From positions 186,001-250,000 of the forward strand of contig NZ_CABPRV010000002.1 in NCBI RefSeq assembly GCF_902459735.1: a stretch of 64,000 nucleotides of DNA. The letters run 5' to 3'. The notes under the pieces are model-generated. The model had not been told where the DNA came from. It saw only the letters and a list, made by a program, of their open reading frames with translations, and searched no databases. The position numbers and the translations under genes are program-made. The stretch is from Pandoraea capi (GTDB taxonomy: Bacteria > Pseudomonadota > Gammaproteobacteria > Burkholderiales > Burkholderiaceae). This document shows, piece after piece, positions 1 through 8,173 of the stretch; position 1 is the stretch's first letter, and every line of letters begins with the position of its first letter.

Positions 1-755
1 AAAATCGCGACCCATTCGAGCGCTTTGTCCAGCGTGTTGGGCGTTCGGTACTGAGGCTTATCCGTCGTCGGCTGATGATTCGACGTTGCGGCACGGGCGC
101 GTGGCGCGCATGCGGGAAACGCCGCTGCGAGTGCCTGACTCGGCCATGGGTTGACGTCCGCGCGAGGATTGCCGGTGCCGGTCGCCCGCCAGACGGTGTC
201 GCTATCGGCGACGCGTTTTAACTCATCGATTTCCTTGGCGAGCGCATCTGGCAGATGGGTTCCGTGATCGAAGGTGGCCACCTGCTCAAGCTCGGTCGTC
301 AGCCATCCGGTGGCGTCGGTCACATCGGGCAGGCCGCTCGTGCGGACGAGGACGAAGCCGCCATAAGCGCTTGAAATGTAGTCGACGAAGGCATCGAAGA
401 TCGGACGATAGCGTTCGCCGAGCACTTGAATGACGTTGTCGCGCCGTCGGGCCGCGCGTTCGAGGGCGAGCGACCGGGTGGTGACCAGATAGGGATAACG
501 AGCGTCTTTTTCGTCGGGAGAAGACGATTCCAGAAACTTCTCGATTTCGACCGCGTCGTCGTCGGGATCGAAGTCATCGATGACGTAGGCGAAGTGAATG
601 TCTTCGGCGGAAAACAATACCCGCCAGAACAGCGGGAGATAGGCGTTCGCTTCCAGCGACGGGCCATCGGCGGAAAAGTACGTCTTCAGTTCGCCCTTAC
701 GGCCCTCCGGCATGCGCGGCCACGGCGGACTCTCGAGAAAGACAGGATGTGACAT
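1..755 (-). CDS. Hypothetical protein, C-terminus cut by window edge
   Basis: An open frame runs from an ATG at 755 to base 1 without a stop, giving at least 251 codons; the end lies outside the window. The N-terminus (MSHPVFLESPPWPRM) leads into a soluble, acidic domain of about 170 residues rich in aromatic residues, then a low-complexity Ala/Pro/Thr linker. There is no signal peptide or membrane segment. I do not recognise the family. Codon use is like that of neighbouring genes and no competing frame is as long, so I consider it real. It is separated by about 150 bp from the end of the lipid-modification operon and may be independent of it. Confidence 0.6.
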   Translation of the reverse strand, partial: MSHPVFLESPPWPRMPEGRKGELKTYFSADGPSLEANAYLPLFWRVLFSAEDIHFAYVIDDFDPDDDAVEIEKFLESSSPDEKDARYPYLVTTRSLALERAARRRDNVIQVLGERYRPIFDAFVDYISSAYGGFVLVRTSGLPDVTDATGWLTTELEQVATFDHGTHLPDALAKEIDELKRVADSDTVWRATGTGNPRADVNPWPSQALAAAFPACAPRARAATSNHQPTTDKPQYRTPNTLDKALEWVAI

Positions 756-909
756 TTCTTGAGCCTTCAGCTGAGTTGGTCGGTGCATCGTGACTTGGCA
801 CGCCAAAACACTTAAGACCCAACCGGGCGAGCCGGGGAAATTCTGGCTTAAATACGCATCTTTGTCATCCTTTCGACGATGTGGCGCATATCGGTCATGT
901 TGCTGTGCG

Positions 910-2121
910 TCAAACGGCGTGCGTGACGACGAAATGCTTCACGCCGATACGCTGCTCGGCAAACGCCGCTTCGCAGTACTGAAGGTATAGCTGCCACGTG
1001 CGGATAAAGGTGTCGTCGAAACCTTGCGCGCGCACGGCATCGAGCTGGGCTTCGAAGGCCGCATTCCAGTGTTGCAGCGTTCTCGCGTAATCCAACCCGA
1101 AGCTCAGCGTCTCGGTCACGTTCAGGCCGCACGCCTGCGCAGCGCTGATGAATCGCTCCGCGCTTGGCAGCATGCCGCCCGGGAAGATGAACTCGCGGAT
1201 GAAGTCGCTCGACAGGCGGTACGCAGCGAAAGCGTTGTCGTCGATGGTGATCGACTGGATGAGCGCGCGGCCACCGGGCATCAGGCGATATTTGAGCGTG
1301 TCGAAGAACGTTGGCCAGTACGCTTCCCCCACAGCTTCGAACATTTCGATGGAGACGATGGCGGTGAATTGTCCGTGCACGTCTCGGTAGTCGGTCAGCG
1401 ATACCTGTGCGAGATCTGCGAGTCCCGCCGCATCGATACGCGCCTTGGCCAGTGTGTATTGCGCACGTGAGATGGTCACGCCATGAACGCTGATGCCGAG
1501 GCGCGCGGCGTGCAGTGCGAAACCGCCCCAGCCGCAGCCGATCTCCAGCACGCGGTCGCCAGGACGCAACTCAAGCGTGTCGATGATGCGCTGGTACTTG
1601 GCATGCTGGGCGGCCGCCAGCGAGCGGTTCGCATCGCCTTCGAACAGTCCGCTCGAATACGTCCAGGTCGAGTCCAGCCACAGGCCGTAAAAGTCGTTGC
1701 CGATGTCGTAGTGCGCGTGAATGTTGCGTCGGCTGCCGGTGCGGGTGTTGCGGCGCAGGCAATGCCGCAGGTGGTACCAGACGCGCGCAAGTGGCGAGCC
1801 GGTGACCGTGTCGGAGACCCACGACAGGTTGCGCACTGCCAGACGAAGCAGCGTCACGAGATCGGGCGAGTCGACCCACCCCATGCGGTATGCCTCGGCA
1901 AAGCCGATGTCGCCGGACTGCAAGATGCGACGACAGGCACGCCAGTCATGGACCTGTAACGTGGCGCCCGGTTGCGCATGCGGATCGCCGAAGAGATGAC
2001 GGGTGCCATCGGGCGCGACGAGCGTCAGATGCCCCACACGAATGCGACGCAGGAGCGCGAGAAATCCTCTTGCGCTGAGCGGCACGACAGCGTGGGGCGA
2101 GAGCAGACGAAGCGGAATCAT
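910..2121 (-). CDS. cfa: Cyclopropane-fatty-acyl-phospholipid synthase family methyltransferase
   Basis: SAM-dependent enzyme of 403 residues that, in this family, methylenates cis double bonds of membrane phospholipid acyl chains. The SAM-binding motif (VLEIGCGWGG) lies near residues 190-200, and the family C-terminus is present (FPGGMLPS, DYARTL, and the YLQYCEAAF stretch). Length matches family members (380-410). I chose the ATG at 2121 because it overlaps the stop of the upstream DUF1365 gene as ATGA; an open frame extends further upstream but is only the shadow of that gene. It is the last gene of a five-gene operon. Known: CFA synthases are often stress induced. Inferred: here controlled by the adjacent ECF sigma factor. 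Confidence 0.92.
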   Translation of the reverse strand: MIPLRLLSPHAVVPLSARGFLALLRRIRVGHLTLVAPDGTRHLFGDPHAQPGATLQVHDWRACRRILQSGDIGFAEAYRMGWVDSPDLVTLLRLAVRNLSWVSDTVTGSPLARVWYHLRHCLRRNTRTGSRRNIHAHYDIGNDFYGLWLDSTWTYSSGLFEGDANRSLAAAQHAKYQRIIDTLELRPGDRVLEIGCGWGGFALHAARLGISVHGVTISRAQYTLAKARIDAAGLADLAQVSLTDYRDVHGQFTAIVSIEMFEAVGEAYWPTFFDTLKYRLMPGGRALIQSITIDDNAFAAYRLSSDFIREFIFPGGMLPSAERFISAAQACGLNVTETLSFGLDYARTLQHWNAAFEAQLDAVRAQGFDDTFIRTWQLYLQYCEAAFAEQRIGVKHFVVTHAV

Positions 2122-2936
2122 GAGCGAATCTCCCGGTCGGAGGGGGCAGTGGGGTTCGGTGACGTTGCAGACAAGGACGGCGGGGTCTTGCCGAAGAACG
2201 GCACGCCCTTGCACCAGAGGCGCAGGGCTTGCCAGTGAATCCGCAGCACGACATTGATCGCGTTGAGCGGCTGGGCGATGACGGCGCGCATCACGCGTTT
2301 GCCGGTAAAGGGTTCGGGCTGCATGGCGATGGCGGTGCGCAGGCGGATCGCGTCGCCGACCCGGTAATCGATGGCGACCGACCACAACGTGCCCTCACGC
2401 CGGATACGAAACTCGTACTGCCCCTCGACATCGCAGAACGGGGAGACGTGGAACGCCTTGCGGCACACCAGCCGGGTATCGCCACGAATCGGCCCGTGAT
2501 CCTCGGTCCCCAGTAGATACCCGTGATGCTGGCCGAAGGTATTGCGCACGTCGGCATACAGCGCGCGCAGGTGGCCTTCGCGGTCATGGCAGTACCAGAA
2601 ACTCACCGGATTGAAGGCGTACCCCGCCATGCGCGGTACGGTCTGCAACCAGATCGTGCCGTCTGCGGGAATGTCGGCTTCAGCAAGCCGTGCCCGAATC
2701 CACGGCAATAGCGCACTGCCGTCATGCGGGCCGTAATCCGACGATTTCAGGCTCAGGGCGCGCCATCGATCCCATGCGAACCAGGCCGTACGCGACGTTT
2801 CGGTCTGGCCGAGATCACACGCGACCTGAAACATCGGATAGACGAAGGCATGACCGACCGGATGCAACCGCTCGTGCATCACGTGGCCGCGTAGCAGCCA
2901 GACGGCGGGTGTGCGGGCGTCGACGTCTGCGGTCAT
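2118..2936 (-). CDS. DUF1365 family protein (COG3496)
   Basis: A 272-residue cytosolic protein of the DUF1365 family. Recognisable blocks are the N-terminal VMHERLHPVGHAFVYPMF, the NPVSFWYC block near residue 110 and a downstream VRNTFGQHHGYLL block. Biochemical function is unknown; the family co-occurs with CFA-type methyltransferases and COG2907 flavoproteins, including in ChrR/RpoE regulons of alphaproteobacteria (known association). The ATG at 2936 is preferred over one four codons upstream because it makes an ATGA overlap with the preceding stop. Its own stop overlaps the cfa start in the same way, so expression of the three genes is probably translationally coupled. Confidence 0.88.
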   Translation of the reverse strand: MTADVDARTPAVWLLRGHVMHERLHPVGHAFVYPMFQVACDLGQTETSRTAWFAWDRWRALSLKSSDYGPHDGSALLPWIRARLAEADIPADGTIWLQTVPRMAGYAFNPVSFWYCHDREGHLRALYADVRNTFGQHHGYLLGTEDHGPIRGDTRLVCRKAFHVSPFCDVEGQYEFRIRREGTLWSVAIDYRVGDAIRLRTAIAMQPEPFTGKRVMRAVIAQPLNAINVVLRIHWQALRLWCKGVPFFGKTPPSLSATSPNPTAPSDREIRS

Positions 2937-4237
2937 AGCTTTGCCCACGGCGGCAACACGCCGAAGTCGTCGGCGACACGCAGCGCCGACTTGAGGCCGT
3001 CTTCATGAAACCCGTAGCCCGTCCAGGCCCCGGCGAACCAGGTGCGACGACGACCTTGCAGTGCGGGCAGATGCGATTGCGCGTCCACGGCGGCCAGATC
3101 GAGCAGCGGGTGATCGTAGGCGTAGCGTCCCAATACGGTGTGCGGTGCAGGTTCGTTGACCGGGTTGAGCGTGACGATGACCGGCGAGCGGAACGGCAAC
3201 GCCTGAAGCTGGTTGATCAGGTAGCTGACACATACAGGCTGCTCTGCATGCCGGGCGTGGCTCGTCTGGCTGACGTAATTCCATGCCGACCAGACGCGGC
3301 GTCGCACGGGCAGCAGCTTCGGGTCGGTGTGAAGCACCGCCATGTTGGGCTGGCAGCGGATCGCGCCAAGCACCTTGCGCTCGTCCGGCGACGCATCGTC
3401 GAGCAGTCGCAGGTTGTCGGGGGCATGACCGGCGAGCACGACCGCGTCGAAGCGCTCCTGTAAGCCGTTCCCGTACAGGAGGAGCACGCCGTCCCGTTCA
3501 CGGCGCACCTGACGCACCGGTGTGCGCAGGCGAACGTCGTCGAGCGTACCCGTGATGCGTCGCACATATTCTCGTCCACCGCCCTCGACCGTCTTCCACT
3601 GCGGGCGATGGCGGATCTGAAGCAGCGCGTGGTTCAGACAGAACCGCAGGAACGTGGCAGCGGGAAATTGCAGGATGTCTGCCGCGCGGCTCGACCAGAT
3701 GGCGGCGGCCATCGGCAGCAGATAGTGGTGCTGAAAGGGTTGACCGTAACCGTTGGCCATCAGCAGGTCGCCCACGGACTGACGCTCGCGCATGGCGCTT
3801 TGCAGATGTTGCTCGGCGCTCGCATTGAAGCGCAGCACGTCGCGCAGCATGCCCAGAAAGCTTGGCGAGTAGAGATTGCTGCGCTGCGCAAAAACCGTGT
3901 TCAGATTGGTGCCGGCCCATTCCAGCAGCCCCCCGTCGACCGACACCGAGAACGACATGTCGCTCGCGTTGGCGCGTACGCCGAGTTCGTCGAACAGGGC
4001 GATTAAATTGGGATAGGTCCGATCGTTGAATACCAGAAAGCCGGTGTCGACCGGGGCGGTGACACCGTCGAGCGTGACGTCGACGGTATTCGTGTGCCCG
4101 CCCGCGTAACTGCTCGACTCGAACACCGTGACGCGATGCTTGCGGGCGAGGAAGTAGGCGGTGGCGAGTCCTGCAATGCCTGCGCCGACGACCGCGACGC
4201 GCTGCCCGGGGGCCATCGGCATGTCAGTGGTGGTCAT
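2933..4237 (-). CDS. FAD/NAD(P)-binding amine-oxidase-like flavoprotein (COG2907)
   Basis: A 434-residue flavoprotein. The N-terminus carries a classical Rossmann dinucleotide site (VAVVGAGIAGLATAYFLA, from about residue 12) followed by an acidic end of beta-2 (VFES) and the GGHTNTVDV segment typical of amine-oxidase-like flavoenzymes. The C-terminus has an FAD-contacting WFAGAWTGYGFHEDG stretch. Family members are implicated in acyl-chain desaturation or oxidation together with CFA-type methylases (known for related alphaproteobacterial loci; transfer to this gene is inference). The start at 4237 overlaps the upstream stop as ATGA. Third gene of the operon. Confidence 0.88.
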   Translation of the reverse strand: MTTTDMPMAPGQRVAVVGAGIAGLATAYFLARKHRVTVFESSSYAGGHTNTVDVTLDGVTAPVDTGFLVFNDRTYPNLIALFDELGVRANASDMSFSVSVDGGLLEWAGTNLNTVFAQRSNLYSPSFLGMLRDVLRFNASAEQHLQSAMRERQSVGDLLMANGYGQPFQHHYLLPMAAAIWSSRAADILQFPAATFLRFCLNHALLQIRHRPQWKTVEGGGREYVRRITGTLDDVRLRTPVRQVRRERDGVLLLYGNGLQERFDAVVLAGHAPDNLRLLDDASPDERKVLGAIRCQPNMAVLHTDPKLLPVRRRVWSAWNYVSQTSHARHAEQPVCVSYLINQLQALPFRSPVIVTLNPVNEPAPHTVLGRYAYDHPLLDLAAVDAQSHLPALQGRRRTWFAGAWTGYGFHEDGLKSALRVADDFGVLPPWAKL

Positions 4238-5430
4238 TGCGGCCTCGCATCGGGAAAGGAAGCATCGGTGGTGTGCGTGGTGTCGGAACCCCGGGACAGG
4301 CCACGTGCGAGGTGCTTTTCGAACAGGTAATGGCCGACGCCCCATTCACGACCGTTTGCATAGCCGAACAGTTCGGCGACGGCCATGTAGAACATGCGCC
4401 AGCGCTGGAATTGAATGCGCGCTTTCGCGCCATAGCCGCCCTGAAGCATCGGCAGGGTTTGGGCACGTGACGCGTCGAGCGATTGCAGCCAGTCGTTGGC
4501 GGTGCGGGCGTAATGCCGGCCGTCGAGCCACCATAGGTTGGCGATGCGCAGGTCGTCCTGAAAGTGCAGCAGCAGATCGGCGCTCGGCATGGTGCCGCCG
4601 GTGAAGAAGTGCCGCGACATCCAGTCGCTGCCATCGTCGTTACGGAAGTGATAGGCGACGTGGTGGTGAGCGAAGATGTGTACGAACAGCTTGCCGTCGT
4701 CATGGAGCCAGCGGGCGATCTTGGCGAGCAGTGCGCCGTAGTTCTTCATGTGCTCGAACATTTCGATGGACAGCACCCGGTCGAAGCCGGCGGGCACGTC
4801 GCCATCGAATTCGAAGTCGGCGACGTTACCCGTCACCACGCGCAGATTCCGGATGCCACGCCGCGCCGCTGCGGCTTCGATAAAGCGGCGCTGGCCGTGC
4901 GAGTTCGAGAGCCCGACGATCTGGGCGTACGGAAAGCGCGCGGCCAGCCAAAGCGATAGCGATCCCCAGCCGCAGCCGAGATCGAGAATGCGCTGGCCGT
5001 CCCGAATGTCGGCACGCTCGGCATAGAGCGCGAGCATGGCTTGCTCGGCTTGCGCCAACGACTCGTTGCCGGTGGGGTAATAGCAGCAGGAGTACTTCAT
5101 TGCCGGGCCGAGGTGTTCCGCGAAGAATTCGCTCGGCACCTCGTAGTGCTGCGTGTTGGCGGCCTGCGTTTCGACGGCGATCGGGCTGGCACGCAACTCC
5201 TCGACCAGGGTGGCGAGCGATGCCGCGGCACGGCGGGCGTCGTGCGCATGGGCTTCGTGCAGGCGCTGTCGCATCAGGGCCCGCATGCCTGCGCGCAGGA
5301 CGAGGTCCGGCACAAGCCCCAATTCGCACAGACGAATCAGGCCGGTCTCGTGCGGAACGGGCAGGTCGGTGGTCGGCGGTGGTGAGAGCGAGGTGGTCAT
5401 GGGGCGGACTCGGGGTGTGGTATTCGGCAT
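4234..5430 (-). CDS. CFA/coclaurine-methyltransferase-like SAM methyltransferase
   Basis: A 398-residue class I methyltransferase related to CFA synthases but distinct from the second copy in the operon. The SAM motif ILDLGCGWGSLSLWLA lies near residue 150, with SIEMFEHMKN downstream and an RHFFTGGTMPS block matching the family. It lacks the typical CFA C-terminal YLxxC block and instead ends with a unique Ser/Thr/Pro-rich tail. I use the ATG at 5430 (ATGA overlap with the DUF1295 stop); an in-frame ATG at 5400 is possible. Having two CFA-like enzymes in one operon suggests two different lipid methylations, or one acyl chain methylated and then oxidised by the flavoprotein (inference). Confidence 0.85.
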   Translation of the reverse strand: MPNTTPRVRPMTTSLSPPPTTDLPVPHETGLIRLCELGLVPDLVLRAGMRALMRQRLHEAHAHDARRAAASLATLVEELRASPIAVETQAANTQHYEVPSEFFAEHLGPAMKYSCCYYPTGNESLAQAEQAMLALYAERADIRDGQRILDLGCGWGSLSLWLAARFPYAQIVGLSNSHGQRRFIEAAAARRGIRNLRVVTGNVADFEFDGDVPAGFDRVLSIEMFEHMKNYGALLAKIARWLHDDGKLFVHIFAHHHVAYHFRNDDGSDWMSRHFFTGGTMPSADLLLHFQDDLRIANLWWLDGRHYARTANDWLQSLDASRAQTLPMLQGGYGAKARIQFQRWRMFYMAVAELFGYANGREWGVGHYLFEKHLARGLSRGSDTTHTTDASFPDARPQ

Positions 5431-6257
5431 CAGGAAGATGAAGAAGATGAGGACGCTGACGACGAGGAGGCCACCTTCTTCGGCGGCCAGGGGATGAGGA
5501 CGCTGGTGGTTTGTCGGTAAGTCCGGTAAGCGGGACGCGACTGCATCAGATGGGCTTCGAGCAGGGGAATGCCCGAGACCTTGAGGAGCAGCCATGCCAT
5601 GAGCAGCGGGGGAAACAGCGTCAGCCACGCGGCGGGTGTGCCGGGGGTGCCGATCGCCAGCGCCGAATACGCGCACCAGTGCAGGCATTCGAAGAAGTAG
5701 TTGGGATGACGCGAATATCGCCACCAGCCGGTCTGACAGACCTGTCCGCGGTGTTGGCTGTCAGCGGCAAATCGCCTTAATTGCCGGTCGGCCAACGCTT
5801 CGCCGGCGACTGCCGCCAGCCAGATGAGCGTGGCAATGGCGATCGCGACAAGCGACGGCGGCTTCGGATTGAATGCCGGTATGAAAAACGCGATGGCAAG
5901 CAGCATCGCGATCACACCCTGCAACTGAAAGAACCAGAAGAGGTTGCGCCCGGCGGCGTCGGCCCATTGCTCGCGGAACTTGCGGTAACGGGCGTCTTCC
6001 GGCTTGCCGTAGTTGCGGCGCCAGAGATGCACGGCGAGCCGCAGCCCCCAAAGGCCGCCAGCCACGCCCACGAACATCCTGTTGAGCGCGTCGCCAGTAC
6101 CCGCGCAAGCTGCCAGTACTGCGATACCGCCCAGCGCACCCGCCCAGACAGGGTCGACCATCCCGGCATTTTGCGTGCGCCATTGATAGACCCAGGCGGC
6201 ACTGAGCGCGAGACTCATTCCGACAAACGCGATAGCGGTAACGACGGCGATGCTCAT
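5430..6257 (-). CDS. DUF1295 / steroid 5-alpha-reductase-like membrane protein (COG3752)
   Basis: A 275-residue multi-pass membrane protein with about six to seven hydrophobic segments. It carries the family signature near the C-terminus (WWRYSRHPNYFFECLHWCAYS), which binds NADPH in the related 5-alpha-reductase/ICMT superfamily. It probably acts on a membrane-embedded lipid. The last residues are an unusual run of Ser (SASSSSSSS) encoded by a GA-rich repeat on the plus strand that may be length-variable. It is the first gene of the five-gene lipid operon; an ECF-type promoter lies about 50 bp upstream (6308-6336). Confidence 0.87.
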   Translation of the reverse strand: MSIAVVTAIAFVGMSLALSAAWVYQWRTQNAGMVDPVWAGALGGIAVLAACAGTGDALNRMFVGVAGGLWGLRLAVHLWRRNYGKPEDARYRKFREQWADAAGRNLFWFFQLQGVIAMLLAIAFFIPAFNPKPPSLVAIAIATLIWLAAVAGEALADRQLRRFAADSQHRGQVCQTGWWRYSRHPNYFFECLHWCAYSALAIGTPGTPAAWLTLFPPLLMAWLLLKVSGIPLLEAHLMQSRPAYRTYRQTTSVLIPWPPKKVASSSSASSSSSSS

Positions 6258-6307
6258 GCGGACTCCGTATGCGGATTCGGGGAGCGTTCGGGAGGTGATA
6301 TCGCGCT

Positions 6308-6336
6308 ATACGGACGGCACAGGCTATCGGATGCAC
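6308..6336 (-). promoter_or_regulatory. ECF-sigma-type promoter upstream of the lipid operon
   Basis: Read on the minus strand: TGCATCCGA, 13 bp, CCGTAT. The same two blocks with identical 13-bp spacing occur upstream of the sigma-factor operon (7972-8000). The distance from the -10-like block to the DUF1295 ATG is about 50 bp. Two copies, each upstream of one of the two adjacent operons, support autoregulation and target control by the ECF sigma factor encoded at 7201-7830. Assignment to that sigma factor is inference. Confidence 0.7.
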
Positions 6337-6364
6337 GATCCGGTGAAATTTTTCGGGGCAGGAT

Positions 6365-6397
6365 GAAAAAAGGGCTGTCCGGGGAGTGGACAGCCCT
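6365..6397 (-). terminator. Rho-independent terminator after the sigma/anti-sigma operon
   Basis: A perfect 10-bp inverted repeat (AGGGCTGTCC / GGACAGCCCT) with a 7-nt loop, followed on the minus strand by six or more T residues. It lies 67 bp past the anti-sigma stop and before the promoter of the lipid operon, so the two operons are separate transcription units. Confidence 0.88.
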
Positions 6398-6463
6398 GTC
6401 GGGGCGGGATATGCGAGGACTGCCAGACGATCAGGCGGCCATGCGATCAGATGATAGCGGCCG

Positions 6464-7204
6464 TCAGGCCGGGCGAACGGCCCCCGTGGCGACCACCGGC
6501 CCTGTCGGCTGGCCGGTAGGCGATCCCCCCGGCGGTTCGATGGACACGGCGAGCACGGCATTGCTGTTGATCTGTGCGAGGATTTCCGGCGGCAGCGTCA
6601 TCGAAGCGGGCTGATCGGCGGCAAAGACGCCGAGCGGGATCGGCTTGGCATCCTTGGGAATCAGCCAGAGCTCCGTCGCCTTGCCGGCATCGATCGTCGG
6701 TTTGACGGCGGGCACGACGACCATGCTGGACCGGCGCGTGTCGACCGTCGCCGTCCAGTGGGCGACGCCATCCTGCCGGGCGAGCGTTGCTACCAGATAA
6801 GCGCTGGTCGCGGCCGGTGCCGGGCCGCCCGGTTTCGTACGTTCGGTCAGCGTATTGACGTTGACGGCGACCAGCACAAGCGTCGCCACGCTCGCACCGA
6901 TGCCCAGCCAGCGCCACAGACTCAGGCTGTCCCAGAGCGACGCCGGGGTGGTCGGCTTCGCCCCTGCATTTGCGGGGAAACCGAGGTCGCGCTGAATCCG
7001 CAGCCATACGCGGGGGGCAGGGGTGACAGGCGGTACGTCGTCGACGAGCGGGGCGATGCGTTGCTGCCACTGGTCGAGGCTCGTCCGGATCTGCGGGGAG
7101 GTGCTGGCAGCCTGTTCCAGCTCTCGACGCTCGGCAGCATCCAGTACGCCGAGCGCATATTCCGCGCAGCGCAGATCGTCGTCTTGGTTGGCGGGTGTAT
7201 TCAT
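6464..7204 (-). CDS. RskA-type membrane anti-sigma factor
   Basis: A 246-residue single-pass protein. Residues 1-90 are a cytosolic anti-sigma domain (the EYALGVLDAAERRELE motif is typical of RskA/ECF anti-sigmas), followed by a Trp-rich juxtamembrane stretch, one membrane helix near residues 105-125 (WLGIGASVATLVLVAV) and a periplasmic RskA C-terminal domain of about 110 residues (SSMVVVPAVKP, ELWLIPKDAKPIPLG). No His-x3-Cys-x2-Cys zinc motif is present, so it is not ChrR-like even though the neighbouring lipid genes resemble a ChrR regulon. The start at 7204 overlaps the sigma stop as ATGA. Role: sequesters the sigma factor until regulated proteolysis. Confidence 0.9.
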   Translation of the reverse strand: MNTPANQDDDLRCAEYALGVLDAAERRELEQAASTSPQIRTSLDQWQQRIAPLVDDVPPVTPAPRVWLRIQRDLGFPANAGAKPTTPASLWDSLSLWRWLGIGASVATLVLVAVNVNTLTERTKPGGPAPAATSAYLVATLARQDGVAHWTATVDTRRSSMVVVPAVKPTIDAGKATELWLIPKDAKPIPLGVFAADQPASMTLPPEILAQINSNAVLAVSIEPPGGSPTGQPTGPVVATGAVRPA

Positions 7205-7830
7205 CGGTCGAGGCACACCTTCAACTGCATCAGGCTGCGCCGGATCCAGCTTTTCAAGGTTCCCAGGGGAACGCTCAGGCGGTTCGCCAGTTCACTGTAC
7301 GACGCCCCGCTGAAGAACGCTTCGCGCACGACACCGCGCTGTTGCGGCTCAAGTCCCTGCATGCATTGCTCGAGACGCCGGCGTTCCTCGCTGGCTTCGG
7401 CAAGTGCTGCGGGTGTGGGGTCTTCGGATGGGATGGCGAGGGCGTCCGATTCGTCGAGCGCGCTTTCGCGATGCTCTCGCAGGCGGTCGATGGTGCGGTT
7501 GCGCGCCGTCGCGACAATCCACGTCATGGCGTTGCCCCGGGCGGGATCGAAGGCCTCCGCCCGTCGCCATATGTTGACGAACACTTCCTGGAGCAGATCC
7601 TCCGCTTCGGCACGGTCGCGAACCATGCGCAGGATCACGCCGAACAGGCGGGAGGACGTTGTCCGGTAGAGCTCGGCGAACGCCTCGCGATCCGCCTGAC
7701 CGACGGCAGCCAAAAGGCCATTGAGTGTCTGGTCCGGCGTGCCGGAGCCTGAGGTACGGGCAGTGTCGTCTGCCAGACCGACACGGCTCGCAGGACGTTT
7801 GAGGCGTTCGCTTTCGGGCATGTCGCTCAT
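7201..7830 (-). CDS. ECF RNA polymerase sigma factor (SigK-like)
   Basis: A 209-residue group 4 sigma factor. Region 2 includes FAELYRTTSSRLFGVILRMV, AEDLLQEVFVNIW and the WIVATARNRTIDRLR segment; region 4 includes QQRGVVREAFFSGASYSELANRL and LGTLKSWIRRSL. Start taken at 7830 (MSDMPES); the frame stays open to an ATG at 7938, which would sit only about 30 nt from the ECF promoter -10, so a longer N-terminus cannot be excluded. It is co-transcribed with its RskA-type anti-sigma and probably autoregulated through the promoter at 7972-8000. Confidence 0.93.
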   Translation of the reverse strand: MSDMPESERLKRPASRVGLADDTARTSGSGTPDQTLNGLLAAVGQADREAFAELYRTTSSRLFGVILRMVRDRAEAEDLLQEVFVNIWRRAEAFDPARGNAMTWIVATARNRTIDRLREHRESALDESDALAIPSEDPTPAALAEASEERRRLEQCMQGLEPQQRGVVREAFFSGASYSELANRLSVPLGTLKSWIRRSLMQLKVCLDR

Positions 7831-7971
7831 GCGGGCAAGGCCCCGGTGAGGGCCGTAGCGTTGACGTTCCGCGCAATATAACACCCCCGATGCGCAATGG
7901 CGCAAGGGGCGTGATGGAAACGGGCTGGCGGTCGTCATGTGGCGGCATCCGGACGAGGGGTATGCTGACCA

Positions 7972-8000
7972 ATACGGATGAGAACGTCATTCGGATGCAC
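7972..8000 (-). promoter_or_regulatory. ECF-sigma-type promoter upstream of the sigma/anti-sigma operon
   Basis: On the minus strand, TGCATCCGA then 13 bp then CCGTAT, the same architecture as at 6308-6336. It implies positive autoregulation of the sigma operon. The predicted leader to the ATG at 7830 is about 135 nt. Confidence 0.7.
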
Positions 8001-8116
8001 TCGAGAATCGGGCTTGCATCCACTGGATCACGGTCATTATCCATCGCGGAATCAATGGCTTACCCGATGGCCGTGGCGCGGGGGCAAGGCACGACGTATC
8101 CCTGTGATTTCATGTG

Positions 8117-8132
8117 AGTTGCAAATGCAACT
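8117..8132. promoter_or_regulatory. Palindromic operator 1 upstream of maiA-like gene
   Basis: Perfect inverted repeat AGTTGCA-AA-TGCAACT. Shares its core TTGCA-AA-TGCAA with a second palindrome whose centre is 42 bp away (about four helical turns). Architecture fits a MarR-type dimer site; the regulator is not identified. Confidence 0.6.
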
Positions 8133-8159
8133 ACTGGATGGCATCATCGGTGCGATTGA

Positions 8160-8173
8160 ATTGCAAATGCAAT
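8160..8173. promoter_or_regulatory. Palindromic operator 2 upstream of maiA-like gene
   Basis: Perfect inverted repeat ATTGCA-AA-TGCAAT, 83 bp before the ATG at 8256. Same core as the site at 8117-8132 and on the same helix face. Confidence 0.6.

Noticed and set aside
5430-5470. GA-rich repeat at the 3' end of the DUF1295 gene as a separate regulatory repeat
   Set aside because: It encodes the Ser-rich C-terminal tail and has no independent structure; only noted as possibly length-variable.
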